Counted from the stretch's first letter, positions 12,501-20,403 are shown. The stretch: DNA of 64,000 nucleotides from Oegoconia quadripuncta (GCA_949316235.1 OX438745.1:811001-875000), one strand, 5' to 3'. Program-made: numbers and translations. Notes: generated from the letters alone by a model not told the origin.

Positions 12501-15500
12501 TTTTTTTTTATGCTCGACGGATTCGTACTTGACCTCAATCACACCTGATGTTAAGTGAAGATGAGGTCGAAGGTGGAAGCGTACTGCCACGGAAACCCCA
12601 ACACATTTGGGGGACTGGCTATCTTATCTCTGACAACCGGAACACAACAATGCTAGTAACATTGCTGCTTGGCGGCAGATTCAGATAAGATGGTGGTAGC
12701 TAGCCAGGCGGACATTTTAAAATGCCCTACCACCAACCAAACCGAGTACTTAAAACATGTACCCCGCTGGGGATCGAACCCGCGACCTCCGAATCGTAAA
12801 CCCAATGTTGTTTACATTGAGCCACGGAGGCGGTAGTAGCGGCGGTAGTAGTCAGTATTGTGCTTTGTAAAATGTATGTTCTCCTTTTGTGCAATAAAGT
12901 GTATTTGTATTGTATTGTATAATCTTTAAGGCCGTGATTTTTTGCACATGAATAGAGTACCTGTCATTGATAGAATAAAAATGCTGTCTTACAAATCGGT
13001 TGCTTGCTTTATACATATACAGGGCGTCCCAAAGTTATGGGACATGAAGGGGAAGTACCTTAAATATCGTAGATAGTGAATTTTGCTCAAAGAAGACTTT
13101 ATGTTATTTTTAAAAGTTAGTAATTCTGCATTCATAGATTTTCTAAAAATTACTTGCTTCGGCTGGGAATCGAACCGACTTAAATGTGAAAAAAAAAACA
13201 CCCTACTTTTATGATGCCAATCGAAAGAATAGCTAAAAAATAATAACTCTGCCTAAGTAACATAGTATTTTAAAAGAAAGGAACAACATAAAATGATTGA
13301 GTCAAATTTCAAGAAAGTTATTTATTGCCGACGACGTTCGAAAAGTAGCGATATTATCATTCCAAAGATAGCATTGATTATTCGTAAATAAGTACCCACT
13401 TCATAAAATAGGTACTAACATAGTTTTCCTTATTATAAGTGCATGTGTAGATGAAATGATAAAACTTGTATTTCAATACGTCCTCTGTAAGCTAGACAGA
13501 AGGCAAATTAAATACCTACTTAATTGACTACGGCAGTTTCATGTATGTTTTTTATTTGATTAAAATGATTAATTTCACGTTGTTCCTTTCTTTTAAAATA
13601 CTAGTTTACTTAGGCAGAGTTATTATTTTTTAGCTATTCTTTCGATTGGCATCATAAAAGTAGGGTGTTTTTTTTTTCACATTTGAGTCGGTTCGATTCC
13701 CAGCCGAAGCAAATAATTTTTAGAAAATCTATGAATGCAGAATTACTAACTTTTAAAAATAACATAAAGTCTTCTTTGAGCAAAATTCACTATCTACGAT
13801 ATTTAAGGTACTTCCCCTTCATGTCCCATAACTTTGGGACGCCCTGTATAGTATAGGTATTTAGTAAGTTTAGACATGCTAATTTATAAACCAATCTAGA
13901 GGACGGACGGAGCTTGACAACAATAAGAGTTTAATAATTATAACAACATCCACGGTTCACCTTATTAAATAAACAGAAATGCACACGGAACAGGGGGTGA
14001 ACCCACGCCCTTGAGACGTGCAAAACTATAACTATAATGTTTTTTGGTGGAATAATATGTATATACCCATGACAAATCACAGCTTTCTAATACTAAAGGC
14101 CCGTACTCAAGATTGAGAATAGTTTTGTGATCAAGTAAACGTGTTGATTAATAAACCTTACTTGAGACCTGAAACGCACGTGCATACTCAAGCAGTACTC
14201 ACTTGACACGTGCATCGAGTTTCACGTATTAGTAAACGAAACTCAAGACTATCATTCATTCGCTGCTGAGGCGAATTCTTGAGAAGTGATCTCAGCTGAG
14301 TAGACCTCAAGATTGGTTTATAAATTAGCACGGAGCTTGAGATAGCGTCAACTGCTTAAGACGCATCTCAGTTGATACAGCCTCAAGACTGCTATTGAGA
14401 TTGATTTATTAATACGGGCCTGAGAGCCTCTGACAGACATAGCTAAACTCTAAGGATTCCTTGTTGAATTCGGAACCCTTTTTTTCTTTGGGAGGTGAGA
14501 AATTCGTTATGGACAACCACGGGCTAAAATCCACCCCCGTCAGCATTTGTTATAGGTATTCCAGGAACCAGATTTAAACAACTTCGAGAGATACCTTGAT
14601 GGATTATATTCCACCTGCCTTTTATTGGCTTCCTCTTCGCGCTCTCGGCGCTCTCCAAACTTCAAGCATTAATTTCAACGTAAGATACATGATATCATTT
14701 TGTATCTTGAGGTCTACTCAGCTGAGATCACTTCTCAAGTATTGGCCTCAGCGGCGAATGAATGATACTTGAGTTTCGTTTATAAATACGCGCACCTCTC
14801 AAGTGAGTACTGCTGAGTATGCACGTGCTTTTCAGGTCTCAAGTTCGGTTTATTAATCAACACGTTTACTTGAGACCGGTCACGAGGCTGTTCTCAATCT
14901 TGAGAATGGTTTATTAATACGGGCATTAGATAAGATGGTGGTAGCTAGCCCTGTGGATATTCAAGAATGTCTTTCTTGATTTACAGGAAGGTGACGGCAA
15001 GCACGACCCAAGGTTGATCACTATAGTGAATCTGACGGCCGTCGCGATACGGAGGTTCATCAAGATGGCGAAGAAGATTAACGCGTTCAAGAACATGTGT
15101 GAAGAAGATCAGGTAAAGTATTATGACGACCGATTACAATCTTTGTTTTACAAAAACGAGCCGTTCACGCAATTTATCAATTGAGACCTGCAGTGTCACT
15201 TAGACACAGATTTAAAGTGTATACCATTCTAACCTTTTCGTCACAGTACATTTTTGAAAATCTAATGTATATCAAAAAAAATATAGCATCATTTAGGAAA
15301 AATAGTGATAAACATGATGTCAATACAAGAAATAAAGATAAACTTGCAGGTTCACATAAGTCGTCTTCGGAAAGTCAGTAATTCATTCAAAGGGTTATGT
15401 ATACGCTTTTTTAATAAGGTTCCTGTTGATATACAAAATCTTCCTTTCAATAAATTTAAAGATACTATAAAACAGAAACTTATTAACAAAGCATATTATA

Positions 15501-16261
15501 AAATATCAGACTATTTAGATGACAATCATCCCTGGACGTAATCAGATCGTTCGCATGCCAAGCTATTTCACAATTAATAATGAAATATAAAAAACTTTTT
15601 TATAAAATCAAAGTCTGATTTTAAAAGAGCAACCCTTCGAGTTTCATTTTTGACTTTGACTTGAATCACAAAAAACAATGGAAAATTATGCCTGACGGCT
15701 AATAACAGGTTCTCACATATAGAAATATTGTCATCGCAATTCTGGTTGAAATTACTATTCTTTTCAGGTGGCTCTGCTCAAAGGAGGTTGTATAGAGATG
15801 ATGGTCTTAAGGAGTACAATGACGTATGACGGCCAAAGAAATCAGTGGAAGGTATGCATATTATATGAAAGCAATTACTTGGAATTTATACCGAATTACT
15901 CTACCCCGAAAAACGTTTGACCGAAGGACGTATGATATATGTCGAGTACATTGCGGCGTTGGTTTTAATCAAAAACTTTAATGATGAACACACTCCGCAA
16001 TGTACTCGGCATTCGATATACCGTTCTTCGGTCAAACGTTTTTCGGGGTAGTGTAATTAGGTATATCCTTATACATCCTATTACTTGTGTATGTAGTAGG
16101 TACATAATTTTCATTTCCAATAAACAACCTGTTGACATATACATTGGCATTACAGTAAGCTATTGTTATTACAATACTATATTTATACAGGGTGTCCCTG
16201 GAAGTATGGATCAAATCGAACAGGGGCATGGGGAAGGTCATTCCCAAACTTAAGCTGAAAA

Positions 16262-16294
<33 letters not shown>

Positions 16295-19200
16295 TAAGAA
16301 AAAAAATTAATTAATTATTTTTAATTAAAAAATTAAGCTGATAGCTTTGCTAGTTTTCTTTAAAAAAAATTTTTTGTATACGCACTATTCGATAATATGA
16401 AAATGTAAAAAATTGATCATAACTTTTGAACCGTCAAAAATGGCACCGACATTCATAGGGTTAAAAAGTTTGGGAATGACCTTCCCCATGCCCCTGTTCG
16501 ATTTGATCCATACTTCCAGGGACACCCTGTATACATGCTGTAAAGATTACCAATTAAATAAAAAGTTGTTTTTTAATTAGTGGCGTGATTTTTATTAACG
16601 GCAACAATTATTGTGTTCTTAGCTTCGTTAGCGCGAGGTAGGATTCGCTCTCTGATTGGTCGATTCCCGAACCAAAATAGACATGCTCGCTTACAACTTC
16701 GAGAATGGAGTTCTCGACTGATATAGGTGTTTATTGTAATATTTTAATTAAGAACACGGAGACCGAACCACTACCTGGAAATTAACACAGTGAGCGAGGA
16801 GATCAAAGTATGTAATGTATCCAATATTTTCTTTGTTTGGTGTCACGTATATTGTATATGTATAAACAATTTATCGCTATTATAAGTAGGTATATTTTAC
16901 ACTATCATTGCATGTAAGTTGATGTTCATATCTAACGTATGTATGTTTATATCTATTGTTTGGTATCTATTATTATATATATTTTTAAGTCATTGGTGCA
17001 CAACCTACTTGCTTTTATCCCGTTCAAATTTTTTCTCTACCCAAAGGTTGTCTGGTAGAAATCGCTTAATAGCGATAAGACCGCCTGGTTGTACAATTAT
17101 TATTTTTTTGAAGCTTTATTCATGAAGTGCATTGTAGATTTTTTTTTTTTTGTACAATAAAGTGTATTTGATTTGATTTGATCAAAGCTTACTCCAAAGC
17201 ATACAAAACCCGGCTGACAGACCATCCCAACAAGCTAGCAGTCCAGTTGACTATACCTGATAGCCTAAGACGCCTGAAAAGACGAATAATCCTGGACAAC
17301 CTATGAATGGAAATACGAGTAGCTATATCCATTGGGGTATGCACTCTCCCGACAAAGCCCTAAGTACAAATCTGCTCATAAGGCCAACAAAAAAAAAATG
17401 GTAATATTCTATTGTTCCAATTTCCTTGTCACAGCTCCCCCACAGCCAGGAGCAGTTCGGCAGCATTCGCACCGACGTGCTGAAGCTGGCCAAGGGCAAC
17501 ATCTACAGGAGTCACGAGTCGTTTATCAGGTCTGGCTTTAATTTGTTTTGTTTTTTTAATAAATATTTCGGACACTTACACCAATCATCTAGTCCCAAAC
17601 TAAGCAAGCTTGTACTATGGATACTAGATAACGGATAAACATACATAAATATTTATATAAACATCCATGACTCAGGAATAAATGTTCATATTCATCACAC
17701 AAACATTTACCCGTCGCGGGATTCGAACCCGCAACCGTTGGTTTCGCTGACAGGGTCACTATCCACTACACCAATCGGTCGTCAGTGAGATAAGATTAAC
17801 ATAAGATTTTGTTAATAAACAATTTATATGCCTCCGTGGTTTACTGTAAACAATAATAGATTTACGAATCTGAGGTCGCAGGTTCGATCCCTCACTATGT
17901 TTTCCTTCACCGTTTAAGAGCAGTTAGATAAATGCATGTTTAACAATGTAGGTATATAAATAAATAAAATATCTGTGGACATACACACAGCGCCATCTAG
18001 TTCCACACTGAGCAACTAGGCTTGTATTATGGATACCAGATGGTTGACCTACTACACAAATACATTATTATTTTGTAAATAAATTATAAAAAGAGCGACC
18101 CTTGAGTTTCTTGCTCGTTCTTCTCTGGGGAGTCAGCTTTGTGAATGAGCAGTAAATTTAAATGTAATATTAATAGTGACGTTTTCAAGTGATAATTTTA
18201 TCCTATGAAATAAAATATTTTGATTTGAATGAAAACCATCCATAACTCGGGTACACACGGGTTGTCAACCCGTTTGATTGGTGTAGTGGATAGTGTCAGC
18301 GAAACCAACGGTTGCGGGTTCGAATCCCGCGAGGGGTAAATGTTTACAATACAATACAATACAAATACTCTTTATTGCGCAAAATAATTTACAATAATTT
18401 TGATGATAACAATAGAACACAATGTTTGTGTGATGAATACGAACATTTATTCCCGAGTCATGGATGTTTATATAAATATTTATGTATGTTTATCCGTTAT
18501 CTAGTATCCATAGCACAAGCTTTGCTTAGTTTGGGACTAGATGATTGGTGTATGTGTCCGAAATATTTATTATTATTAACGCATTGCCGTATTCATCATA
18601 CAAACATATGCCCCTAGCGGGATTCGAACCCGCGACCTCCACTAACATTAATGTAGTACTAACCCAATACACCAAACAGGTCTTAACAATATGTATTTGT
18701 ACAGATCGTTCGAGCATCGATGGCGGACGGACGAGAACGTGATACTGATCATGTCGGCCATCTTGCTGTTCACACCCGACCGGCCGAAGGTGGTGCACCG
18801 TGACGTCATCAAGCTGGAGCAGGTGAGCTGCAGACGGCATTTGAATGTCTACCGGAACCTTATTATAACAGCGTATATATTGAATGTCTAAGCCCAATAT
18901 AATAGAATTTTACTCAATCAGAGATCTCCGCTTGAGGACAATAAAGGGACAGCTTTATGTAGCTTGTATAGCGGCATCTCTTTATAAATATACTCAAGCG
19001 CAGATCTACGTTTGAGCAACATTCTGGAATACGGGCCTTAGTGACTTTGTGTAGTGGTTTGGTGTAGTGGTTAGAAAATCTGCTGCTATATCAAAAGGTC
19101 GCGGGTTCGAATCCCGCTAAGGGCATATGTTTGTATGATGAATACAGACATGTGTTCCCGAGTTATGGATGTTTTCCATTTATACATGTATTTATTTACA

Positions 19201-20403
19201 AAAAAAAATGTATTTGTGTAGTTTATCAACCATCTGGTATTCACAACTCAAGCCTATAGTTGCTTACTGTGGAACTAGATGGCGCTGTGTGTATGTCAAG
19301 GATATTTATTATTATTATTTATTTAAGTATTATTTTTTTTTTATGCATAACGGGTTGATACTTGACCTCAATCACACCTGATGTTAAGTGAAGATGAGGT
19401 CGAAGGCGTACTGATCCGGAAACCCCAACACATTTGGGGGACTGGCTATCTTATCTCTGACAACCGGAACACAACAATGCTACTAACATTGCTGCTTGGC
19501 GGCAGATTTAGATAAGATGGTGGTAGCTAGCCAGGCGGACATTTAAAATGCCCTACCACCGACCAAACCGAGTACTTAAACATGTACCCCGCTGGGGATC
19601 GAACCCGCTACCTCCGAATCGTAAGCCCAATGTTGTTTACATTGAGCCACGGAGGCGGTTCAGGCGAGATAAAGGCTAGTGACTTTTTGTAGGCGACTGT
19701 TACGAACAGCAAGTTTATTTGTATATCTTGTATTTATTTACATTATGTATATCACTATTTTTAAAGATTTAAAGGCTCTGCGGCCTTATCAGGGATAGTT
19801 TCCATCGTAGGGCGTGAGATTTTAGGCCGGAGAAATGGTAGAAAGTTAATAAAATGCACGGTAACACAATCACTACTATTTTATTACAGTTCTTCAATAA
19901 TTTAATTTTTAACACTTAACTATAACGTTTCACCGAGCACGTAGATGTGAGCGTACAACTTGGTGCTTCCACAACGACCGTTATCATTCAACTGCCACGC
20001 CGCCATTCTGATTTTAGTTTAGCCACCTCTCTAGCGCTCGGTGCTACGTTTTAGAACCAATAACTACTTCTTCTAAATAACTACAGATGGCGGTAGTGCA
20101 CCTTAGTGGTAAACCCTAGTATTAATAGAAAATTACAGATGGTGCTAGGTCCGCGCCGTCAGATTATTAAATACCAAATTATAAATTGCTCTTTATTTCC
20201 AGAACTCATACTACTACCTGCTCCGGCGTTACTTAGAGAGCGTATACCCCGGCTGTGAAGCGAAGTCCACCTTCCTAAAGCTGATCCAAAAGATTTTGGA
20301 GCTTCGCAAATTGTCCGAGGAGCTCACCGAAGTGTACCTCGACGTGAATCCCATAGAGCCACTGCTGATGGAGATATTTGACTTGAAACACCATGCGGCA
20401 TGA
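1..20403 (+). CDS. Hr96: Nuclear hormone receptor HR96 (NR1J), 5'-partial, 9 exons
   Basis: HR96 is a ligand-regulated transcription factor of the NR1J group. It acts in the nucleus and in Drosophila controls xenobiotic response and lipid/sterol homeostasis. Exons: 1-521, 6623-6754, 8509-8617, 11962-12075, 14987-15112, 15768-15851, 17435-17529, 18705-18822, 20203-20403. All internal boundaries are GT/AG and all phases join, giving 499 residues. The window opens at the second Cys of zinc finger 2, followed by VTRRFCQKCRLVKC and the basic extension IMSEEDKAEKRRKIEENRAK, as in Drosophila HR96. A Ser/Pro-rich hinge follows. The ligand-binding domain starts near VNLTAVAIRRFIKMAKKI (exon 5), has CEEDQVALLKGG across exons 5-6, and ends with an AF-2-like PLLMEIFDL. 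The first zinc finger and the start codon lie left of the window. Introns are full of SINEs and MITEs. A further in-phase hinge exon inside the 6.1-kb intron 1 cannot be excluded. Family assignment is very secure. Confidence 0.96.
557..982 (+). mobile_element. TIR MITE 'ggtccttacctatgaaattgg', copy 1
   Basis: Non-autonomous element with matching inverted ends (GGTCCTTACCTATGAAATTGG at the left, its complement at the right). It starts 35 bp after the HR96 exon 1 donor. Homologous copies lie at 28802-29210 and 36462-36860. No open frame belongs to it. Confidence 0.75.
987..1190 (+). mobile_element. SINE-A copy with internal 25-bp duplication
   Basis: tRNA-like head with A box (tggtgtagtgg) and B box (gcttcgaatcc), then the family body ccgctaggggcatatgtttg. 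The 25 bp at 1072-1096 are repeated exactly at 1097-1121. It abuts the preceding MITE. It is not a tRNA gene, because the head continues into a SINE body. Confidence 0.8.
1191..2429. other. HR96 intron 1, no recognisable element
   Basis: AT-rich intronic sequence with short T-runs near 1590. I see no exon, SINE head or paired inverted ends here. Confidence 0.5.
2430..3110 (-). mobile_element. Degraded LINE, reverse-transcriptase C-terminus, with inverted partial copy
   Basis: The minus frame 3087-2815, then 2813-2619 after a frameshift, gives residues typical of a LINE ORF2 tail, including a zinc-knuckle-like C..C followed by EDVQHLLVEC and a Tyr/Arg-rich stretch. The segment about 2733-2803 recurs inverted at about 2431-2510, so the locus folds back. 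A 30-bp palindrome around aagggtacgatgg..ccatcgtaccctt lies at 2570-2605. Frameshifted and inactive. Confidence 0.75.
3402..3655 (+). mobile_element. SINE-A copy
   Basis: Nearly full length: head ggtgtagtggttagcaactc, B box ggttcgaatcc, body gcatatgtttgtgtgatgaa, then the catctggtatccacaacaca tail and an ATTTATTT end. It lies in HR96 intron 1. Confidence 0.85.
3990..4310 (+). mobile_element. SINE-B copy
   Basis: Head cgcctccgtggctcaacgta, B box ggttcgatccc, body with ggtggtagggcattttaaaa and catcaggtgtgattgaggtc, ending in an A-run. The middle is shortened around 4155-4170. It is full length at both ends. Confidence 0.85.
4630..5112 (+). mobile_element. Possible LINE 3' UTR with (TATTC)n tail
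   Basis: AT-rich stretch ending in caaataaagattattctatt and four TATTC units, a form typical of LINE 3' ends that terminate in a short tandem repeat. No coding remnant is visible, so the 5' limit is uncertain. Confidence 0.45.
5407..5849. mobile_element. TTA-flanked MITE 'GGGGCCGTCCATAA', copy 1
   Basis: Inverted ends GGGGCCGTCCATAA / TTATGGACGGCCCC with TTA on both sides (5404-5406, 5850-5852), as expected for PIF/Harbinger-type elements. Long G-runs lie inside. It carries a fragment gcccgccccggcttcgcccg that belongs to a LINE/RTE-like 3' end. A second copy is at 10928-11423. Confidence 0.75.
6170..6430 (-). mobile_element. Hybrid SINE: SINE-B head on SINE-A body
   Basis: Read on the minus strand, the first part is the SINE-B head (cctccgtaactcaatgtaaa up to the cggaggt stem). 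From the B box onward the sequence is the SINE-A body (ggggcatattgtttgtgtga, then the tail with catctggtatccacaacaca). The switch is at the B box shared by both families. Confidence 0.75.
6623..6754 (+). CDS. Hr96: HR96 exon 2 (hinge)
   Basis: Acceptor tttgcag|g and donor gaaag|gtatgc. The first base completes the Arg codon left open by exon 1, and the frame then runs for 43 codons (SILTNGDASVYKE..) with two bases left for exon 3. The phase fits on both sides, which is the main support. The hinge is poorly conserved. Confidence 0.85.
6815..7005 (+). mobile_element. RTE-like LINE 3' fragment
   Basis: Contains ctgcccgcggctccgcctgg and the common tail phrase ccaaatttcatccaaatccg, followed by caacaaacaaacatccaaac. 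This pattern is characteristic of 3' ends of insect RTE-type LINEs. Only the tail is present. Confidence 0.6.
7096..7537. mobile_element. hAT-like MITE with 8-bp TSD, copy 1
   Basis: A 442-bp unit from CAAAGAGTATAG to GTGCCCCCCCTG. It is flanked by a perfect 8-bp direct repeat AACGGAGC (7088-7095, 7538-7545). A near-identical 444-bp unit at 39612-40055 has its own different 8-bp repeat, so the boundaries are firm. Eight-bp duplications fit hAT-class elements, but the terminal inverted repeats are poor. It has no coding capacity. Confidence 0.8.
7690..8345 (-). mobile_element. SINE-B copy split by an insertion
   Basis: The tail half (7690-7853, T-run then acctcaattacacctgatgt) and head half (about 8160-8345, to gccacggaggcgg) belong to one minus-strand SINE-B. 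The interval 7854-8160 is foreign AT-rich sequence containing ctcaattcaaataatttatt, which looks like a reverse-oriented LINE tail. Confidence 0.75.
8509..8617 (+). CDS. Hr96: HR96 exon 3
   Basis: Acceptor tttttcag|a, donor gag|gtgaca. Encodes residues 218-254 (IEPNSMESILCEAIKLEFEA..SSRELNE). This matches the HR96 segment NSIESVL..I..E.QAF and the SRELNE motif just before the ligand-binding domain. Confidence 0.95.
8630..8945 (-). mobile_element. Lepidopteran interspersed repeat with tRNA-like end
   Basis: Contains catcatcagcccgtaaacat, catgcaggtttcctcacgat and gttgtccttcaccgcttaag. It ends with a tRNA-like stretch (gggaatcgaaccagg, tgagccaccgacgctc). This is a widespread moth/butterfly repeat pattern. 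Shorter pieces of the family appear near 17893-17960 and 32165-32262. Confidence 0.6.
8950..9950. other. HR96 intron 3, low-information and old repeat fragments
   Basis: AT-rich, with A-runs at 9080 and 9220. A block at 9133-9293 (ctcgagactgag.., ctcaagatcgatccgtcaac) resembles 43085-43225. A 15-bp inverted pair (agcactggttttcag at 9376, its complement near 9876) may mark a worn element. No exon seen. Confidence 0.45.
9952..10885. mobile_element. Long-TIR element hosting a piggyBac-like insertion
   Basis: About 60 bp at 9952-10016 (cggatgagttaccgtaaag.., gtgaaatagaaggta) recur inverted at about 10810-10885. The pair brackets the TTAA-flanked element at 10123-10696, so the outer element is older. 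No transposase remnant recognised. Confidence 0.55.
10123..10696 (+). mobile_element. piggyBac-like element, TTAA-flanked, copy 1
   Basis: TTAA stands on both sides (10119-10122, 10697-10700). Ends begin CCTTTATAG and, from the right, CCTGTAGGTGGACGCC. Two 16-bp palindromic sites around accgatcggt lie near the right end (about 10619-10634 and 10669-10684). It shares most of its length, inverted, with 41325-41987. The 92-codon frame at 10208-10486 shows no transposase motif I can name, so I treat it as non-autonomous. Confidence 0.7.
10928..11423. mobile_element. MITE 'GGGGCCGTCCATA', copy 2
   Basis: Same family as 5407-5849, with the same ends and G-runs. It carries a longer version of the internal LINE fragment (cggcttcgcccgtggtactt to gggacagacagcgaaagcga, about 11130-11250). 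TTA precedes the left end. The right end abuts a SINE-C tail without TTA. Confidence 0.7.
11424..11900 (-). mobile_element. SINE-C copy split by a hairpin MITE
   Basis: The tail part (11424-11504: caccaatcatctagtcccaa) and the head part (11768-11900: cgcgggattcgaaaccgcaa to ccactacaccaaacggtcgt) form one minus-strand SINE-C. The interruption is the foldback element at 11505-11767. Confidence 0.75.
11505..11767. mobile_element. Hairpin MITE, CAGGGTGTAAC ends
   Basis: Arms of about 115 bp are near-perfect inverted copies around a short loop near 11640. The ends CAGGGTGTAACGGTTAAGTG are flanked by TA. The first 20 bp resemble the ends of the mariner-like element at 32486-33200, so it is probably mobilised by that class. 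Confidence 0.8.
11962..12075 (+). CDS. Hr96: HR96 exon 4
   Basis: Acceptor ccccacag|g, donor aag|gtatta, phase 0 on both sides. Encodes VERAKLNELIVANKALHAPI DDD.. (residues 255-292), matching the HR96 region with acidic 'P.DEDLSAL' before the ligand-binding domain. Confidence 0.95.
12251..12318 (+). mobile_element. LINE 3' tail fragment
   Basis: Contains aaaggttgcctggaagagaa and ataaggccgcctaattgtac. The same phrase occurs at 17041-17182 and 43489-43615, where it precedes caataaag and a short tandem repeat. Confidence 0.55.
12320..12498 (-). mobile_element. SINE-C copy, head truncated
   Basis: Minus-strand SINE-C from tcggacacttacaccaatca to ggtttcgctgacaggg. It is cut at its head by the T-run of the adjoining SINE-B. 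Confidence 0.8.
12499..12835 (-). mobile_element. SINE-B copy
   Basis: Full-length minus-strand SINE-B: T-run, acctcaatcacacctgatgt, tggtggtagctagccaggcg, ggatcgaacccgcgacctcc, gagccacggaggcgg. It inserted into the SINE-C copy. Confidence 0.88.
12850..12932 (+). mobile_element. LINE tail with (TATTG)n
   Basis: gtgcaataaagtgtatttgt followed by TATTG repeats, the usual end of the LINE family also seen at 18345-18420 and 43489-43615. Confidence 0.5.
13020..13846. mobile_element. Long hairpin MITE, CAGGGCGTCCCAAAG ends, copy 1
   Basis: TA-flanked. Arms of about 330 bp are near-perfect inverted copies, from CAGGGCGTCCCAAAGTTATG inward. A central 157 bp (about 13384-13540) is absent from the copy at 23435-24104. 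Frames beginning MFFFSHLSRF on each arm come from the arms and are not genes. Transcribed through HR96 pre-mRNA, it would fold into a very long hairpin. Confidence 0.88.
14098..14420 (+). mobile_element. GGCCCGTA MITE rich in CTCAAG motifs, copy 1
   Basis: Ends GGCCCGTA / TACGGGCC. The interior is dense in ctcaag/cttgag hexamers and includes gtaaacgtgttgattaataa and gatctcagctgagtagacct. Other copies: 14700-14931 (inverted, partial), 30697-31291 (with a nested insert) and 35925-36257. Confidence 0.75.
14700..14931 (-). mobile_element. CTCAAG MITE, partial inverted copy
   Basis: Reverse-oriented copy of the element at 14098-14420, missing its proximal end and terminating in aatacgggc. It starts about 280 bp downstream of the first copy, so the two can pair as an inverted repeat. 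Confidence 0.7.
14987..15112 (+). CDS. Hr96: HR96 exon 5 (ligand-binding domain)
   Basis: Acceptor tttacag|g, donor cag|gtaaag, 42 codons in phase 0. Encodes LITIVNLTAVAIRRFIKMAK followed by KINAFKNMCEEDQ, the strongly conserved helix 3-4 region of HR96. Confidence 0.97.
15180..15665 (+). mobile_element. 5'-truncated LINE, ORF2 C-terminus
   Basis: Encodes, across a frameshift, SLRHRFKVYTILTFSSQYIF.., KHDVNTRNKDKLAG, then HISRLRKVSNSFKGLCIRFF and the end ISDYLDDNHPW. It is typical of the end of lepidopteran jockey/CR1-like reverse transcriptases. A closely related minus-strand copy is at 26236-26832. Confidence 0.85.
15768..15851 (+). CDS. Hr96: HR96 exon 6
   Basis: Acceptor ttttcag|g, donor aag|gtatgc, 28 codons. 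Encodes VALLKGGCIEMMVLRSTMTY.., the conserved continuation of CEEDQ in helices 4-5. Confidence 0.97.
15901..16051. mobile_element. Small hairpin MITE, CTACCCCGAAAAACG ends
   Basis: About 55-bp imperfect inverted arms (ctaccccgaaaaacgtttga and its complement) around a short centre, with att-containing flanks. It starts 50 bp after HR96 exon 6. Confidence 0.7.
16188..16529. mobile_element. Hairpin MITE, CAGGGTGTCCCTGGAAG ends
   Basis: TA-flanked. About 62-bp inverted arms (CAGGGTGTCCCTGGAAGTAT onward) enclose a long A-rich then AT-rich centre. No coding capacity. Confidence 0.82.
16530..17034. other. HR96 intron 6, unassigned
   Basis: Around 16620-16800 the sequence is less AT-rich (tagcgcgaggtaggattcgc, gaccgaaccactacctggaa) and might be part of an LTR or an old insertion. 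I see no terminal repeat pair and no exon. Confidence 0.35.
17035..17182 (+). mobile_element. LINE 3' tail with (TTTGA)n
   Basis: ggttgtctggtagaaatcgc, gataagaccgcctggttgta, then gtacaataaagtgtatttga and TTTGA repeats. Only the 3' end is present. Confidence 0.65.
17435..17529 (+). CDS. Hr96: HR96 exon 7
   Basis: Acceptor gtcacag|c, donor cag|gtctgg. Encodes LPHSQEQFGSIRTDVLKLAK then GNIYRSHESFI, matching HR96 'GNIRTDLLKFAEGNIYEEHQKFI'. Two bases are left for exon 8. Confidence 0.96.
17562..17790 (-). mobile_element. SINE-C copy
   Basis: Full minus-strand copy, from tcggacacttacaccaatca through ggattcgaacccgcaaccgt to ctacaccaatcggtcgtcag. It begins 33 bp after HR96 exon 7. Confidence 0.87.
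17965..18262 (-). mobile_element. SINE-A copy interrupted by a LINE tail
   Basis: SINE-A tail (gacatacacacagcgccatc) and body (catccataactcgggtacac) are separated by 18076-18232, a LINE 3' end (gagtttcttgctcgttcttc, gacgttttcaagtgataatt). The same LINE tail recurs at 45796-45955. The SINE head is cut by the adjoining SINE-C. Confidence 0.7.
18275..18575 (+). mobile_element. SINE-C copy carrying a LINE tail insertion
   Basis: Head gattggtgtagtggatagtg, B box ggttcgaatcc, body to gtgtccgaaatatttatt. A minus-strand LINE tail (about 18345-18420, tacaatacaatacaaatact..) splits it, with the 7-bp direct repeat AATGTTT on both sides. Confidence 0.82.
18583..18686 (-). mobile_element. SINE-A head next to the HR96 exon 8 acceptor
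   Basis: Minus-strand SINE-A from body (catatgcccctagcgggatt) to head (caccaaacagg), truncated. Its head end is about 20 bp from the splice acceptor at 18703-18704. The block 18647-18717, including 13 bases of exon 8, is copied into dtr intron 2. Confidence 0.8.
18705..18822 (+). CDS. Hr96: HR96 exon 8
   Basis: Acceptor ttgtacag|a, donor cag|gtgagc. Encodes SFEHRWRTDENVILIMSAIL then LFTPDRPKVVHRDVIKLEQ, matching HR96 'EKWRMDENIILIMCAIVLFTSARSRVIHKDVIRLEQ'. Confidence 0.97.
18890..19041. mobile_element. Degraded CTCAAG/TACGGGCC repeat
   Basis: Ends with aatacgggcctta and holds actcaagcgcagatctacgt and an inverted partner (agagatctccgcttgagg). Its ends are akin to the MITE at 14098 but the interior is diverged. 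Confidence 0.45.
19050..19310 (+). mobile_element. SINE-A copy
   Basis: Head ggtgtagtggttagaaaatc with a duplicated start, B box ggttcgaatcc, full body and tail to gtcaaggatatttatt. Confidence 0.85.
19345..19663 (-). mobile_element. SINE-B copy
   Basis: Full-length minus-strand SINE-B, from the T-run to gagccacggaggcggttcag. Confidence 0.88.
19664..20202. other. HR96 intron 8, unassigned
   Basis: Mixed-composition stretch with tgttacgaacagcaagttta near 19690 and two gatggcggta/gatggtgcta phrases. It could hold an old LTR or DNA element, but no terminal pair is convincing. Confidence 0.35.
20203..20403 (+). CDS. Hr96: HR96 terminal exon
   Basis: Acceptor atttccag|a. Encodes NSYYYLLRRYLESVYPGCEA.. 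to PLLMEIFDLKHHAA and TGA at 20401-20403. This matches the HR96 C-terminus including the AF-2 helix. No clear AATAAA lies in the next few hundred bases outside repeats. Confidence 0.97.
   Translation, partial: NSYYYLLRRYLESVYPGCEAKSTFLKLIQKILELRKLSEELTEVYLDVNPIEPLLMEIFDLKHHAA

Noticed and set aside
13665..13856. Repeated open frames starting MFFFSHLSRFDSQPKQ (12989-13201, 13665-13856, 23269-23616, 23923-24192)
   Set aside because: They come from the inverted arms of one MITE family and have no coding signature.
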